The notes beneath the pieces are model-generated. The model was not told the DNA's origin. It made no database searches and saw nothing but the letters and a program-made list of their open reading frames with translations. Shown one piece after another: positions 54,114-63,316 of a DNA stretch of 64,000 nt. The stretch is from Agromyces flavus. Lineage in GTDB: Bacteria; Actinomycetota; Actinomycetes; Actinomycetales; Microbacteriaceae. The position numbers were made by a program, and so were the translations under genes. Each line of letters begins with the position of its first letter. The first letter of the stretch is position 1. Location: positions 1,550,001 to 1,614,000 of the forward strand of contig NZ_LT629755.1 in assembly GCF_900104685.1 (NCBI RefSeq), read 5' to 3'.

Positions 54114-54890
54114 CTATTCCCGGTCCGACCCAGCCAGGTCCAGTACGGCTTCGGCGGCCTCGGCGAGCGCCACGCCGTAGCTGCGCCCGTGCCCGGCCGC
54201 GTGCACCGCGAGGGGATGCAGCTGATGGAGCGGCACCCGGTCGCGCCATCCGTCACGGAGCGGAGCCTCGTGCTGGTAGCCCTCGAGAACCACGTCGAGG
54301 AACGGGCAGCCGAACAGGGCGAGCATCGCGAGGTCGGTCTCGCGATGACCGCCGTGCGCGGCCGGGTCGATCAGCACGACACCGGACGCGGACCACAGCA
54401 CGTTGCCGTTCCACAGGTCGCCGTGGATCCGGGCCGGCGGGTCGTCATCGTCGAATTCGCCGTCGGCGATGAGTTCGCAGGCGCGGCGGACCGCCGTGGC
54501 CTCGGCTGCCGTCACATCGCCGATCTCCTCGGCGATCTCGAGGAACGGCAGCACGCGGTCGCGCGCGTAGAACGCGCCCCAGCTGGCCTCCGACGCCGCG
54601 GCCATAGGGCGTCGGCCGATGAACAGCGGCCCGTGCCATCCGTCGGGCCGTGCCCCGAACGCCGCGGCTCCGGCTGCATGAGTGCGCGCGAGCTCCCGTC
54701 CGAACGCGGCGGCGGCGTCACGGTCGGGGCGCGCCTCGTCGATCCGCTCGAGCTCGATCCATCCGGGGCCGACTGCAGTGAGGCGCGGCACCCTGATCGC
54801 GCCTGCCGCGGCGAGCCAGTCCAGGCCCGCAGCCTCGGCCGCGAAGAATTCCTCGGGCGCGTCGGCGCGGCGCTTGACGATCGTCTGCAC
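54114..54890 (-). CDS. Fructosamine kinase family protein
   Basis: A 258-residue aminoglycoside-phosphotransferase-fold kinase of the fructosamine/ketosamine-3-kinase family: FFAAEAAGLDWLAAAGAI, FGRELARTHAAGAAAFGARPDGWHGPLFIG, the catalytic loop ARIHGDLWNGNVLW and LIDPAAHGGHRETDLAMLALFG (in parts). It would phosphorylate glycated amines for repair. The GTG at 54890 is chosen on family length; the longer frame reads through the terminator of the upstream gene. Confidence 0.88.
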   Translation of the reverse strand: MQTIVKRRADAPEEFFAAEAAGLDWLAAAGAIRVPRLTAVGPGWIELERIDEARPDRDAAAAFGRELARTHAAGAAAFGARPDGWHGPLFIGRRPMAAASEASWGAFYARDRVLPFLEIAEEIGDVTAAEATAVRRACELIADGEFDDDDPPARIHGDLWNGNVLWSASGVVLIDPAAHGGHRETDLAMLALFGCPFLDVVLEGYQHEAPLRDGWRDRVPLHQLHPLAVHAAGHGRSYGVALAEAAEAVLDLAGSDRE

Positions 54891-54911
54891 GGCTTCAGTC
54901 TCGCGCAGGAT

Positions 54912-54945
54912 GGCGGGGCCCGCCGCGGTCGCGACGGGCCCCGCC
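54912..54945. terminator. Hairpin after M28 peptidase gene
   Basis: Stem GGCGGGGCCCG/CGGGCCCCGCC, 11 bp, loop 12 nt, lying between the peptidase stop and the kinase start on the same strand. Confidence 0.65.
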
Positions 54946-54963
54946 CGGTGGATCGGGTCGGAA

Positions 54964-56574
54964 CTAGCCCACGTCCGTCGGCTCGTGGTCGTGGTCGTGG
55001 TCGAGGCCACCGGCGTTCTCACCCACGGTGCCCTGTTCTCCGGCGGGGGCCGGCAGCGTGAAGCCTCCGGGAACCTCTTCACCGACCACGCCGTTCACGG
55101 CCTCGGTGGTGTAGGAGAACGCCAGCACGGCGGCGGCGATCGCGTCGACGTTCACGTCGAACGCGTCCTCGTTCACGTTGCCGATTCCGTCGCACGCCTG
55201 GTGGTAGCAGGGGTCGTACGAGGCTCCAGCCGTGCCACCCCAGATCGAGGCCTGCTCCACGGTCTTCGGCACTTCGGCGCCCGTGAAGAGGCCGCCCGAC
55301 GGGATGCCGTTCAGGATGAACGCCTGATAGTCGCTTCGACCGCTGAACTGGGCGTCCTCGTACGGCTCACCTGCCCAGGTGTAGTAGCTCTCGAAGAAGT
55401 CCTCGATCTGCACCGAGCCCTCGGGAATCGGCACACCGGCCGGCGCGTCCCAGCTCGACTCGTCACCGTCGTACACCATGAAGATGTAGTTCGGCGAGGC
55501 GACCATGTCGAAGTTGAGGTAGAGCGCGATGCGATCCTTCTCGGCTTGGCTGAGCTCGTTGACATACTGGGTCGAGCCGATCAGGCCCGACTCCTCCGCG
55601 CCCCACCACGCGAGTCGGATGGTGTTCTGCGGCTCGAACTTGCCGAGGTTCTGTGCGAGCTCGAGCAGCGACGCCGAGCCGCTGCCGTTGTCGTTGATGC
55701 CCGGTCCGGCTTGGACCGAGTCGAGGTGAGCGCCCGCCATCACGACGTTGTTGTCGTTGACACCGGTCTTCTCGGCAATGATGTTCTTCTGCGGCCGCGA
55801 CTCCGGCGCCGGCACCATGATCTTCGCCGTCGAGCCGGTCTGCGCGAGCGCGACACCCTGCTGGAAGCTCGCGCCGACCACGGGGATGTCGACGATGTCG
55901 TTCCCGCCGAGCGTTCCGACGATGAGGTTGTTCCGATCGGTCGCAGTGGTGTCGCCGGCGTTGAAGATGATCACGCCTGCGGCGCCGGCGGCCTCGGCGT
56001 TCAATGCCTTGATGGAGAAGTTGCACGAACCGCGCTGTACGAGCGCGATGCTGCCGGTCGGGAAGTTCGCGAAGTCCTCGGGCTGACACCCGCTCGTGTT
56101 CGAATTCGGCGTGGTGAGCTGCACGTCGACCGGCGTGACGGCCGCGGTGACCGTTCCATAGCCGGTTCCGGTGAACGGGCCGGTCGGGTAGGTCGCGTTG
56201 ACCGGCGTGAGCTGCTGGAGCGTGGACGGACCGACGTAGGTGTAGGGGAATTCGTCGATCGAAACGCTCCATCCGGCGGCCTTGAGCGTATCGACCACGT
56301 ACGTGACGCTGGCCTCGTATCCGGGGGTTCCCGCGGCACGATTGCCGCCGTTCGCGTCGGCGATCGTCTGGAGCGCCTCGAGGTGGTCGGTGGCACCCTC
56401 AGCGCTCACGCATGAGAGGAGCATCTCGATCGTCGGATTGCTCCGGGACTCGCACTTCGACACCGGTGGTGCGGCGAGTGCGGCGCCCGCGGGCACCAGC
56501 GCCAGTGCGGCGACCGCGGATGTCGCGGTCGCGAGCACCGCAGCGCGGCGGGAAAGCCTTGCAGTTCGATACAT
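54964..56574 (-). CDS. Secreted M28 family aminopeptidase with PA domain
   Basis: A 536-residue exported zinc peptidase: twin-Arg-like signal (SRRAAVLATATSAVAALALVPAGAALA, in parts), an inserted protease-associated domain (about residues 130-250), then the M28 catalytic domain with AGAHLDSV, GINDNGSGSASLLELA, WWGAEESGLIGS, YLNFDMVASPN and CYHQACDGIGNV zinc ligands. The tail LDHDHDHEPTDVG could bind metal. AGGAG precedes the ATG and TAGGGT at 56622-56627 is the likely -10. Confidence 0.93.
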   Translation of the reverse strand: MYRTARLSRRAAVLATATSAVAALALVPAGAALAAPPVSKCESRSNPTIEMLLSCVSAEGATDHLEALQTIADANGGNRAAGTPGYEASVTYVVDTLKAAGWSVSIDEFPYTYVGPSTLQQLTPVNATYPTGPFTGTGYGTVTAAVTPVDVQLTTPNSNTSGCQPEDFANFPTGSIALVQRGSCNFSIKALNAEAAGAAGVIIFNAGDTTATDRNNLIVGTLGGNDIVDIPVVGASFQQGVALAQTGSTAKIMVPAPESRPQKNIIAEKTGVNDNNVVMAGAHLDSVQAGPGINDNGSGSASLLELAQNLGKFEPQNTIRLAWWGAEESGLIGSTQYVNELSQAEKDRIALYLNFDMVASPNYIFMVYDGDESSWDAPAGVPIPEGSVQIEDFFESYYTWAGEPYEDAQFSGRSDYQAFILNGIPSGGLFTGAEVPKTVEQASIWGGTAGASYDPCYHQACDGIGNVNEDAFDVNVDAIAAAVLAFSYTTEAVNGVVGEEVPGGFTLPAPAGEQGTVGENAGGLDHDHDHEPTDVG

Positions 56575-56707
56575 CGTCTCTCCTTCGTGGGAACCGTCCT
56601 CGTCGACGGCCCTGAGGCGAGACCCTACTTGCGGGTCATCCCGAGAAACAGACTTGACTTCCACTCATGTCCCGCATATGGGGGACGACTGGCTCGAAAC
56701 GGAGGCG

Positions 56708-57328
56708 TCATTCCGGACGCGCGTCCCCGTCTCCGAGCGCGTCGGCGAGGCCGCTGAGGTCGAGATCGACGCGGAAAGGACGGGACGCTCCGTCGATCCT
56801 GACGGGGATCCGCACGTACCGGCCGTCGGTCCGCAGCCGGTCGAGCCGGTCGCGCCATCGCGCGTCCGCGGCATCCGGCAGGAACCCGGCGTGATGGGGC
56901 CGGCGATCGCCGACCAGCTGCACGCCGACGCGGTATCGCGGCGAGAGCCAGCGGCGCGCCCGTGGCACGAGCACCGCGCGCTGGTCGGCGCCGCCGTGCA
57001 GTCGCGCGAGTTCGATCGCCGCCTGGTGGCGGTGGGCGTCGGCGACGGGCACGACGGTCCGATGCTCGCCGGGAACGGACGGCGCGTCGACGAGGTCGAG
57101 TGCGTCGGCATCGGCCAGGTCGCCCATCGGGTCGGGGTTCCGCGTGCGCCGTTCGCGAAGGATGCCGGTCACCAACCACGCACCGGCGAGCAGGATGGCC
57201 GCGACCAGCACCGCGTAGCCGATCCCCGACTCGGGCCGCACGGCGCCGGTCAGCACGAGCAGCGCGACCAGCACGAGATAGGGCAACGGCTCCCACCGCA
57301 GCGGGGAGACGAAGCGGGGCGCGGACAC
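56708..57328 (-). CDS. Hypothetical membrane protein
   Basis: A 206-residue protein with two N-terminal hydrophobic segments (about residues 14-30 and 37-57) and a cytoplasmic or external charged domain of about 145 residues rich in Arg and Asp (DAHRHQAAIELARLHGG, ARRWLSPRYRVGVQLVGDR). I do not recognise a family. The GTG at 57328 is 6 nt after TAGCCT (57335-57340), favouring it over the adjacent GTG at 57331. Confidence 0.75.
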   Translation of the reverse strand: MSAPRFVSPLRWEPLPYLVLVALLVLTGAVRPESGIGYAVLVAAILLAGAWLVTGILRERRTRNPDPMGDLADADALDLVDAPSVPGEHRTVVPVADAHRHQAAIELARLHGGADQRAVLVPRARRWLSPRYRVGVQLVGDRRPHHAGFLPDAADARWRDRLDRLRTDGRYVRIPVRIDGASRPFRVDLDLSGLADALGDGDARPE

Positions 57329-57352
57329 CACGACAGGCTATCGGTCGCGCAG

Positions 57353-58240
57353 TCAGCGGAGCGCGTCGAGGCGGGCGCCGACCTCCTCGAGCACGTCATC
57401 GCTTCCGGCGTAGATGCCGTGCTCGCGCGGCCGGTGGGCGACGACGTCGGTGAAGCCGAGTTCGCGCGCTCGCCCCACCGCATCCTCGAACGCGGCGACG
57501 CTTCGCATCGAGTACCGGACCTCGTCGTCGAGCGAGAGCATCCGATCGAGGTCGCCCGGGTCGCGTCCCTCGGCCGCGCATACGTCGTCGAGGCGTGCGG
57601 CGAGGTCGGCGACGCCCGACCACCACGCGTCATCCGCGTCGGCCTGCGGGCCGGTCGTGACCCAGCCCGAGCCGAAGCGAGCGACGAGCTTCATGGACCT
57701 CGGTCCGTTCGCCGCGATGAGGAACGGCATGCGCGGCTCCTGCGCGGGCTCGCCGACCATGCGCGCCCCGACGGCCGTGAACCAGTCTCCCGAATACGAG
57801 ACGCCGTGCCCCGAGCCCCGCTCGAAGCGCAGGAGCATGTCGAGGGCCTCGGTGAACTCGCGGAACCGGTCGAACCGCTCGCGCGCAGTGAGCTCGCCCT
57901 GGCCGAGCACGAAGGCGTCGAAGCCCGTGCCGCCCGAGCCGAGCCCGAGCACGACGCGGCCGCCCGAGATCTGGTCGAGGGTCGCGACATCCTTCGCGAA
58001 GGGCACGGGATGGCGGAAGTTCGGGCTCGCGACGAAGGTGCCGAGCCGGATGCGGTCGGTCGCCATCGCCGCGGCCGTGAGGGTCGGGATCGTCGCGTGC
58101 CACCGCTCCCCCGCCAGCCCGCGCCACGAGAGGTGGTCGTACGTCCAGGCGTGGTCGAACCCGAGACGCTCGGCGTCGCGCCAGAGCCGGGCCGCCTCGG
58201 GCCACTCGTACTGGGGCAGGATGACGAGTCCGAAGCGCAT
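57353..58240 (-). CDS. LLM class flavin-dependent oxidoreductase
   Basis: A 295-residue luciferase-like protein: MRFGLVILPQYEWPEAARLWRDAERLGFDHAWTYDHLSWR, GTFVASPNFRHPVPFAKDVATLDQISGGRVVLGLGSGG and MPFLIAANGPRSMKLVARFGSGWVT (cited in parts). The pattern fits F420- or FMN-dependent members common in actinobacteria; cofactor not decided. It is 9 bp downstream of the EamA exporter gene and co-transcribed. Confidence 0.9.
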   Translation of the reverse strand: MRFGLVILPQYEWPEAARLWRDAERLGFDHAWTYDHLSWRGLAGERWHATIPTLTAAAMATDRIRLGTFVASPNFRHPVPFAKDVATLDQISGGRVVLGLGSGGTGFDAFVLGQGELTARERFDRFREFTEALDMLLRFERGSGHGVSYSGDWFTAVGARMVGEPAQEPRMPFLIAANGPRSMKLVARFGSGWVTTGPQADADDAWWSGVADLAARLDDVCAAEGRDPGDLDRMLSLDDEVRYSMRSVAAFEDAVGRARELGFTDVVAHRPREHGIYAGSDDVLEEVGARLDALR

Positions 58241-58249
58241 GGCGCGAGC

Positions 58250-59290
58250 CTACGGCGTGCGGGCCGGGATCGCCTCGGTGGGCCGGCTCGGCGTGGGATC
58301 GACGGTCGCGGGAACCAGGTCGATGTCGAGGGCGACGGACGCCGCGTCGGCCGGTGTGCGCTCCATGCGCACCAGCACGATGCCGCCCAGGATGAGCACG
58401 CCGCCGAGGATCTGGAGCGGTCCGAGCGCCTCGCCCAGGAGGATCCATCCGACGACGCCGGCGAACACCACCTCGGACAGGCCGAGGAACGACGACAGTC
58501 TCGCCCCCAGCATGCGGATCGCGGCGATGCCGGCGAGGTACGCGAAGGCCGTCGAGATCGCGCCGACGGTGAGCAGCAGCACCCACCACGGCGCGGTGCC
58601 GCCCAGGAACGGCACGTCCGTGAAGGAGGCCTCCATCGGCAGCAGGCCGACGGCACCCGTGATCGCGAGCGCGACCGCACCGACCACGAAACCGGCGGCG
58701 ACGAGCGCGACCGGGGGCAGTTGCTCGGCGGCGCGCTCGCCGATGGCGTAGTACACGCAGACGCCGATCATCGCCGCGGCAGCGAAGGCGAGGCCGAGCG
58801 GGTCGAGGTCGCCCCCGCCGGGGCCGATGACGAGGACGAGTCCTCCGATCGCGAGGACCGAGCCGCCGAGCACGATGAGCTGGGGCATCCTGCGGGTGCG
58901 AGCCCACGCGAAGAGGACGAGTGCGATCGGCGCGAGGTACTCGATGAGCAGGGTCATCGAGACCGGGATGCGCTCGAGCGACGCGTAGAACGCGAACTGC
59001 ACGCCCGCGACCGCGACGAGGCCGTAGAGCAGGATGGTCCACCGCGCGCGCCACAGCGGGCGCAGGTCGAAGCGGAGCGCGATGAGTCCGGGCACCGCGA
59101 GGAGCAGCGCGGCGATCGAGATGCGCGCGAGCACCGCGGCGCCGGGCGACCATCCGCTCTCGAGCAGGGGCTTCACGAAGACGCCGCCGGCGCCGAACGC
59201 GAGGCCGGCACCGAGGCCGAGCACGATGCCGACGAGTCCCCGTGATCCGCGCACGGCCGCCCCCTTCCGAGTCCGCACGTCATCGGCCAT
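58250..59290 (-). CDS. EamA family (DMT superfamily) transporter
   Basis: A 346-residue transporter with ten hydrophobic segments arranged as two EamA repeats (GLGAGLAFGAGGVFVKPLLESG; LGLAFAAAAMIGVCVYYAIGERAA). It would export an amino-acid-like or drug-like metabolite. The ATG at 59290 is preferred to a TTG at 59305; neither has a strong ribosome binding site. A 40-residue hydrophilic tail follows the last segment. Confidence 0.9.
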   Translation of the reverse strand: MADDVRTRKGAAVRGSRGLVGIVLGLGAGLAFGAGGVFVKPLLESGWSPGAAVLARISIAALLLAVPGLIALRFDLRPLWRARWTILLYGLVAVAGVQFAFYASLERIPVSMTLLIEYLAPIALVLFAWARTRRMPQLIVLGGSVLAIGGLVLVIGPGGGDLDPLGLAFAAAAMIGVCVYYAIGERAAEQLPPVALVAAGFVVGAVALAITGAVGLLPMEASFTDVPFLGGTAPWWVLLLTVGAISTAFAYLAGIAAIRMLGARLSSFLGLSEVVFAGVVGWILLGEALGPLQILGGVLILGGIVLVRMERTPADAASVALDIDLVPATVDPTPSRPTEAIPARTP

Positions 59291-59348
59291 GTCATGCCCG
59301 AACAACGTTATGCTCGTGACAGTACTCGCGGGAGGTGTCAGGAGTCAA

Positions 59349-59909
59349 ATGATTTTCACCGATGACACGGTGGCGTCGCTCGGGTTCGTGGCGGCACTGT
59401 CCGACACGGTCGAGGGCGCGTCCGAGTCGGGCGACGACGAGCTGGTCGAACCGGCGCAGCTGACGGCGCTCCTCGACGCCTGGTACTACTCCGGACGACG
59501 CGACGGCGACGCGCGCGAGCTCGACGAGGTGCGTTCGGCCCGGGCGCGTCTGCGCGGCATCTGGGACCTCGACCGCGACGACATGGTCGGCGAGGTCAAT
59601 GCGATCCTCGCCGAGGCGCGCGCCGTGCCGCGCCTCGTGCGGCACGACGAGCTCGACTGGCACATCCACGCGATCTCGTTGCAGGCACCCCTCGCCGAGC
59701 GGATCCTCGTGGAGGCGGCGATGGCGCTCGTCGATGTCATCCGCGCCGACGAGACCCGCCGGCTGCGCCACTGCGCCGCCGACGACTGCACCGGCGTCTA
59801 CCTCGACCTCTCGAAGAACGCGTCGCGCCGCTTCTGCAGCACGCGCTGCGGCAACCGCATGGCGGTGCGCGCCTACCGCGCACGTGCGGGCGAGGGCGTG
59901 GTGTCCTGA
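59349..59909 (+). CDS. CGNR zinc finger transcriptional regulator
   Basis: A 186-residue protein with an N-terminal ABATE-like stress domain (LDAWYYSGRRDGDARELDEVRSARARLRGIWDL in parts) and a C-terminal CGNR zinc finger: LRHCAADDCTGVYLDLSKNASRRFCSTRCGNRMAVRAYR, read in parts, with all four cysteines. AGGAG lies 4 nt before the ATG and a TATGCT box at 59309-59314. Target unknown; divergent from the EamA gene, which it may control. Confidence 0.9.
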   Translation: MIFTDDTVASLGFVAALSDTVEGASESGDDELVEPAQLTALLDAWYYSGRRDGDARELDEVRSARARLRGIWDLDRDDMVGEVNAILAEARAVPRLVRHDELDWHIHAISLQAPLAERILVEAAMALVDVIRADETRRLRHCAADDCTGVYLDLSKNASRRFCSTRCGNRMAVRAYRARAGEGVVS

Positions 59910-59915
59910 ACAGGC

Positions 59916-59950
59916 GGATGCCGCGAGCGAACCCCACGCCCGCGGCATCC
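59916..59950. terminator. GGATGCCGCG hairpin after CGNR gene
   Basis: Stem GGATGCCGCG/CGCGGCATCC (10 bp) with a 15-nt loop between the convergent CGNR and DJ-1 genes, again built from the inverted GGATGCCGC word. Confidence 0.65.
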
Positions 59951-59974
59951 CGTCTCGAACGGCCGGCGACTCGC

Positions 59975-60538
59975 TCAGGCGACCTGGCCGGCGTGCTCGC
60001 CCTCGGAGATCTCCTCGATCGCCTTGTCGATGAAGGCCGGCAGGTCATCGGGGTTCCGGCTCGAGACGAGTCCCTGGTCGACCACGACCTCCTCGTCCAC
60101 CCAGTCCGCGCCGGCGTTGCGGAGATCCGTCCGCAGCGACGGGTACGAGGTCATCCGGCGGCCCCGGACCACGTCGGCTTCGATGAGGATCCACGAGCCG
60201 TGGCAGATCACGGCCACGGGCTTGTGCTGCTCGAAGAACCCGCGTGCGAACGTCACCGACGCGTCGTCCATCCGAAGGTGATCCGCGTTCACGACCCCGC
60301 CCGGCAGCACGAGCGCGTCGTAGAGGTCGGCGGCGACGTCCGCGACCGCGTGGTCGACCTCGAAGTCATCGCCGGGGTCGACGTGGTTCATTCCCTGCAC
60401 GGTGCCGGGCTTCGGAGCGATGACGTCGACCTCCGCACCTGCCTCGCGGATCGCGTCCAGCGGCTGGGTGAACTCGACCTGCTCGAACCCGTCGGTGACG
60501 AGGATCGCGACCTTCCTGCCCGTGAGTCGCTCGGTCAT
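59975..60538 (-). CDS. DJ-1/PfpI family protein
   Basis: A 187-residue type 1 glutamine amidotransferase-like protein: VAILVTDGFEQVEFTQPLDAIREAG, LVLPGGVVNADHLR and the nucleophile elbow VAVICHGSWIL with the reactive cysteine followed by histidine. The length fits PfpI/YhbO proteins, variously described as peptidases, chaperones or glyoxalase III. Function here is not certain. Confidence 0.92.
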   Translation of the reverse strand: MTERLTGRKVAILVTDGFEQVEFTQPLDAIREAGAEVDVIAPKPGTVQGMNHVDPGDDFEVDHAVADVAADLYDALVLPGGVVNADHLRMDDASVTFARGFFEQHKPVAVICHGSWILIEADVVRGRRMTSYPSLRTDLRNAGADWVDEEVVVDQGLVSSRNPDDLPAFIDKAIEEISEGEHAGQVA

Positions 60539-60680
60539 GCGGTGCTCCCTTCGGTGTCATCGGACTTGCGAGGCTACGAAGGCGGTTCGAAGCGGACAAC
60601 CCGGTTGACAGGCCGAAGTGCCCGATGCGCCATCCGACCGGCCCGCTAGCGTGCCACACGTCGGCCGCGAGGAGGACGAG

Positions 60681-61823
60681 ATGACCGATTCCGCTTCCAT
60701 CGGCTCCGACGAGCCGGTTCCCTTCACCATCGACGACTTCGCTGCGCGCCTGCGGCGGGCCGCCGACGCCGCGGCCGCCGAGGGCCTCGACGGCCTGCTC
60801 GTCACGCCGGGACCCGACCTCCTCTATCTCACGGGCTACGCGCCCGTCGCGATCACCGAGCGACTCACGCTGCTCGTCGTGCCCGTCGACGGCGAACCGA
60901 GCCTCGTCGTGCCCAAGCTCGAGCGACCCGACGCCGAGGAGGCGGCCGGCGCGGTGGCGCTGCGGCTGCTCGACTGGGCCGACGGCAGCGATCCGTACGC
61001 CACAGCGGCCCCCCTGCTGGGGTCGGGCCGCTACGCGGTGTCGGACTCGGCGTGGGCCATGCACCTCCTCGGCCTGCAGGATGCCCTCCCCCGCACCTCG
61101 TACGCCGCGATGACCGCGGTGCTCCCGATGCTCCGCGCGATCAAGGACCGCGACGAGCTGGCGCGTCTGGCTGCGGCGGGCGCCGCCGCGGATGCCGCCT
61201 ACGGCGAGATCCTGAAGGTCCGGTTCGCCGGCCGCAGCGAACGGGAGGTGGCCGGCGACCTCGCCGCGCTGCTCCTGCGGTTCGGGCATTCGCAGGTCGA
61301 CTTCACCGTGGTCGGCTCCGGACCCAACGGCGCGAATCCGCACCACGAGATCGGCGACCGGATCATCGACGACGGCGACATGGTCGTCCTCGACTTCGGG
61401 GGGCTCAAGCACGGCTACGGCTCCGACACCACGCGCACCGTGCACGTCGGCGAACCGACCGACGAGGAGCGGCGGGTGCACGACATCGTCCGGCACGCGC
61501 AGCAGACGGCGTTCGAGGCGGTCCGCCCCGGCATCGCGTGCCAGGAGATCGACCGGGCGGCTCGCGCCGTCATCGCGGAGGCCGGATACGGCGAGTACTT
61601 CATCCATCGCGTCGGCCACGGGATCGGGCTGACCACGCACGAGCCGCCGTACATGGTCGAGGGCGAGGAGCACCTGCTCCGGCCCGGCATGTGCTTCTCG
61701 ATCGAACCGGGCATCTACCTCCCGGGGCGGTTCGGCGTCCGCATCGAGGACATCGTCACGGTCGAGCCCGACGGGGGGCGCCGGCTCAACGGCACGCCGC
61801 ACGAGATGGCCATCGTGGAATAG
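60681..61823 (+). CDS. Xaa-Pro aminopeptidase family (M24B) peptidase
   Basis: A 380-residue pita-bread metallopeptidase. An N-terminal creatinase-like domain (about 1-150) precedes the catalytic domain with all five metal ligands: VLDFGGLKHGYGSDTTRT, HRVGHGIGLTTHE, FSIEPGIY and GVRIEDIV. It would remove N-terminal residues before proline. GAGGAGG stands before the ATG at 60681; TAGCGT at 60647-60652 is a likely -10. Confidence 0.93.
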   Translation: MTDSASIGSDEPVPFTIDDFAARLRRAADAAAAEGLDGLLVTPGPDLLYLTGYAPVAITERLTLLVVPVDGEPSLVVPKLERPDAEEAAGAVALRLLDWADGSDPYATAAPLLGSGRYAVSDSAWAMHLLGLQDALPRTSYAAMTAVLPMLRAIKDRDELARLAAAGAAADAAYGEILKVRFAGRSEREVAGDLAALLLRFGHSQVDFTVVGSGPNGANPHHEIGDRIIDDGDMVVLDFGGLKHGYGSDTTRTVHVGEPTDEERRVHDIVRHAQQTAFEAVRPGIACQEIDRAARAVIAEAGYGEYFIHRVGHGIGLTTHEPPYMVEGEEHLLRPGMCFSIEPGIYLPGRFGVRIEDIVTVEPDGGRRLNGTPHEMAIVE

Positions 61824-61851
61824 CCGATCGGCGCGCGCCGTTTCCACGCAC

Positions 61852-62955
61852 ATGGATACGACGCTGGTGGACGTGGCCGTCATCGGCGCCGGGCAGGCCG
61901 GGCTCTCGGCCGCGTATCACCTGCGACGTCGAGGCTTCGTGCCCGTCACCACCGATCCGTACGCTCCCGACGCGTTCGTCGCCCTCGACGCCGACGCCGC
62001 GCCCGGCGGAGCATGGCAGCACCGGTGGGCGTCGCTGCGCATGGCGACGGTGAACGGCATCCACGAGCTGCCGGGATTCGCGGTGCCGCCGGCCGACCCG
62101 AGCACGCCGAGCCGCGACGCGCTCCCGCCGTACTTCGCCGAATACGAACGGCGCTTCGGCCTCGACGTGCAGCGGCCCGTGCGGGTGCACGCGGTCCGCC
62201 GTGCCGACGACGAGCCAGACGGTCGACTGCTCGTCGAGACCGACGGCGGCACGTGGGCCGCCCACTACGTCATCAACGCCACCGGGACGTGGACGCGCCC
62301 GTTCCGCCCGTACTACCCCGGCATCCAGCGCTTCCGCGGCCGCCAGCTGCACGTGGCCGACTACGCGTCAGCCGAGGAGTTCGCCGGGAAGCGCGTGGTG
62401 ATCGTCGGGGCCGGCGTCTCGGCGGTGCAGCTGCTCGACGAGATCTCGCACGTCGCCGACACCGTCTGGATGACGCGCCGCGAACCGCACTGGATCGACG
62501 AGGGCGGGTTCGACCTCCCCGCGCGCACCGCTGCGATCGCGGGGGTCGAGGCGCGGGTGCGGCAGGGGCTCCCGCCCGGCAGCGTCATCTCGGTGACGGG
62601 CATGCACTGGACGCCGTGGGCGCGGGCCGCCCAGGCGCGCGGCGTGCTGGTGCGCCATCCGATGTTCACCTCGATCGAGGAGCACGGCGTGCGCATGCCC
62701 GATGGCTCGTTCATCGAGGCCGACGTGATCCTGTGGGCGACCGGGTTCCGTCCGGCCCTGGACCACCTCGCGCCGCTCCGCCTCCGTACCCCGGCGGGCG
62801 GCTTCCGGGTCGCCGACACGCGCTCGCTCGACGAGCCGCGGCTGTTCCTCATCGGGTACGGGCCGTCGCAGTCGACCGTCGGCGCGAACCGAGCGGGCCG
62901 AGCGGCCGTGCAGCAGATCGTCGCCGATCGTAAGACTGAGCGAGCCGCGGCCTGA
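61852..62955 (+). CDS. Flavin-containing monooxygenase-like FAD/NAD(P)-binding protein
   Basis: A 367-residue flavoprotein with an FAD motif VAVIGAGQAGLSAAYHL (8-24), the APGGAWQHRW loop, an NADPH motif VVIVGAGVSAVQLLDEI, and LWATGFRP near the end, typical of YhhT/CzcO-type monooxygenases. Substrate unknown. It follows the peptidase gene after 28 bp and is probably co-transcribed. Confidence 0.9.
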   Translation: MDTTLVDVAVIGAGQAGLSAAYHLRRRGFVPVTTDPYAPDAFVALDADAAPGGAWQHRWASLRMATVNGIHELPGFAVPPADPSTPSRDALPPYFAEYERRFGLDVQRPVRVHAVRRADDEPDGRLLVETDGGTWAAHYVINATGTWTRPFRPYYPGIQRFRGRQLHVADYASAEEFAGKRVVIVGAGVSAVQLLDEISHVADTVWMTRREPHWIDEGGFDLPARTAAIAGVEARVRQGLPPGSVISVTGMHWTPWARAAQARGVLVRHPMFTSIEEHGVRMPDGSFIEADVILWATGFRPALDHLAPLRLRTPAGGFRVADTRSLDEPRLFLIGYGPSQSTVGANRAGRAAVQQIVADRKTERAAA

Positions 62956-63020
62956 TGCTTGTGCGCGTGGCGCCCGCGGCGTAGCGTGCGGCGCATCGGC
63001 CGACTCGAAGGAGCCCGCAC

Positions 63021-63215
63021 GTGCGCAGACCCGTCCTCGTCACCGTCGGCCTCGTCGTCGCCCTGATGGGCGCGGTCTTCACCCTTCAGGGGCTGGGATT
63101 CCTCGGCGGCAGTCCGATGACCGGCTCGACGTTCTGGGCGGTGCTCGGCCCCGTCATCGCCCTGCTCGGCATCGTCCTGGTCGTGTACGGCCTGCGGAGC
63201 CGTGGCCGGAGCTGA
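63021..63215 (+). CDS. Small membrane protein
   Basis: A 64-residue protein with two hydrophobic segments (about 4-22 and 38-58) joined by a GFLGGSPMTGSTFW loop. It resembles small actinobacterial membrane proteins of unknown function. The GTG at 63021 has GAAGGAG 7 nt upstream. It ends just before the terminator shared with rpsO. Confidence 0.78.
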   Translation: MRRPVLVTVGLVVALMGAVFTLQGLGFLGGSPMTGSTFWAVLGPVIALLGIVLVVYGLRSRGRS

Positions 63216-63227
63216 TCAACAGATGAC

Positions 63228-63270
63228 GAAGGCCCCCGGCGGGCTCGTGATGAGCCGGCGGGGGGCCTTC
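63228..63270. terminator. Bidirectional terminator between the membrane protein gene and rpsO
   Basis: GAAGGCCCCC...GGGGGCCTTC with a further inner GGCTC/GAGCC stem forms a strong hairpin between the convergent genes. Confidence 0.8.
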
Positions 63271-63316
63271 GCAAGAAGTTCGCGTTGTCGTCGAAGACTC
63301 GCGCAGTCTGCAGCGC

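Noticed and set aside
56282..59245. 987-codon plus-strand frame over the M28, LLM and EamA genes
   Set aside because: Runs across several well-supported leftward genes and has shadow composition.
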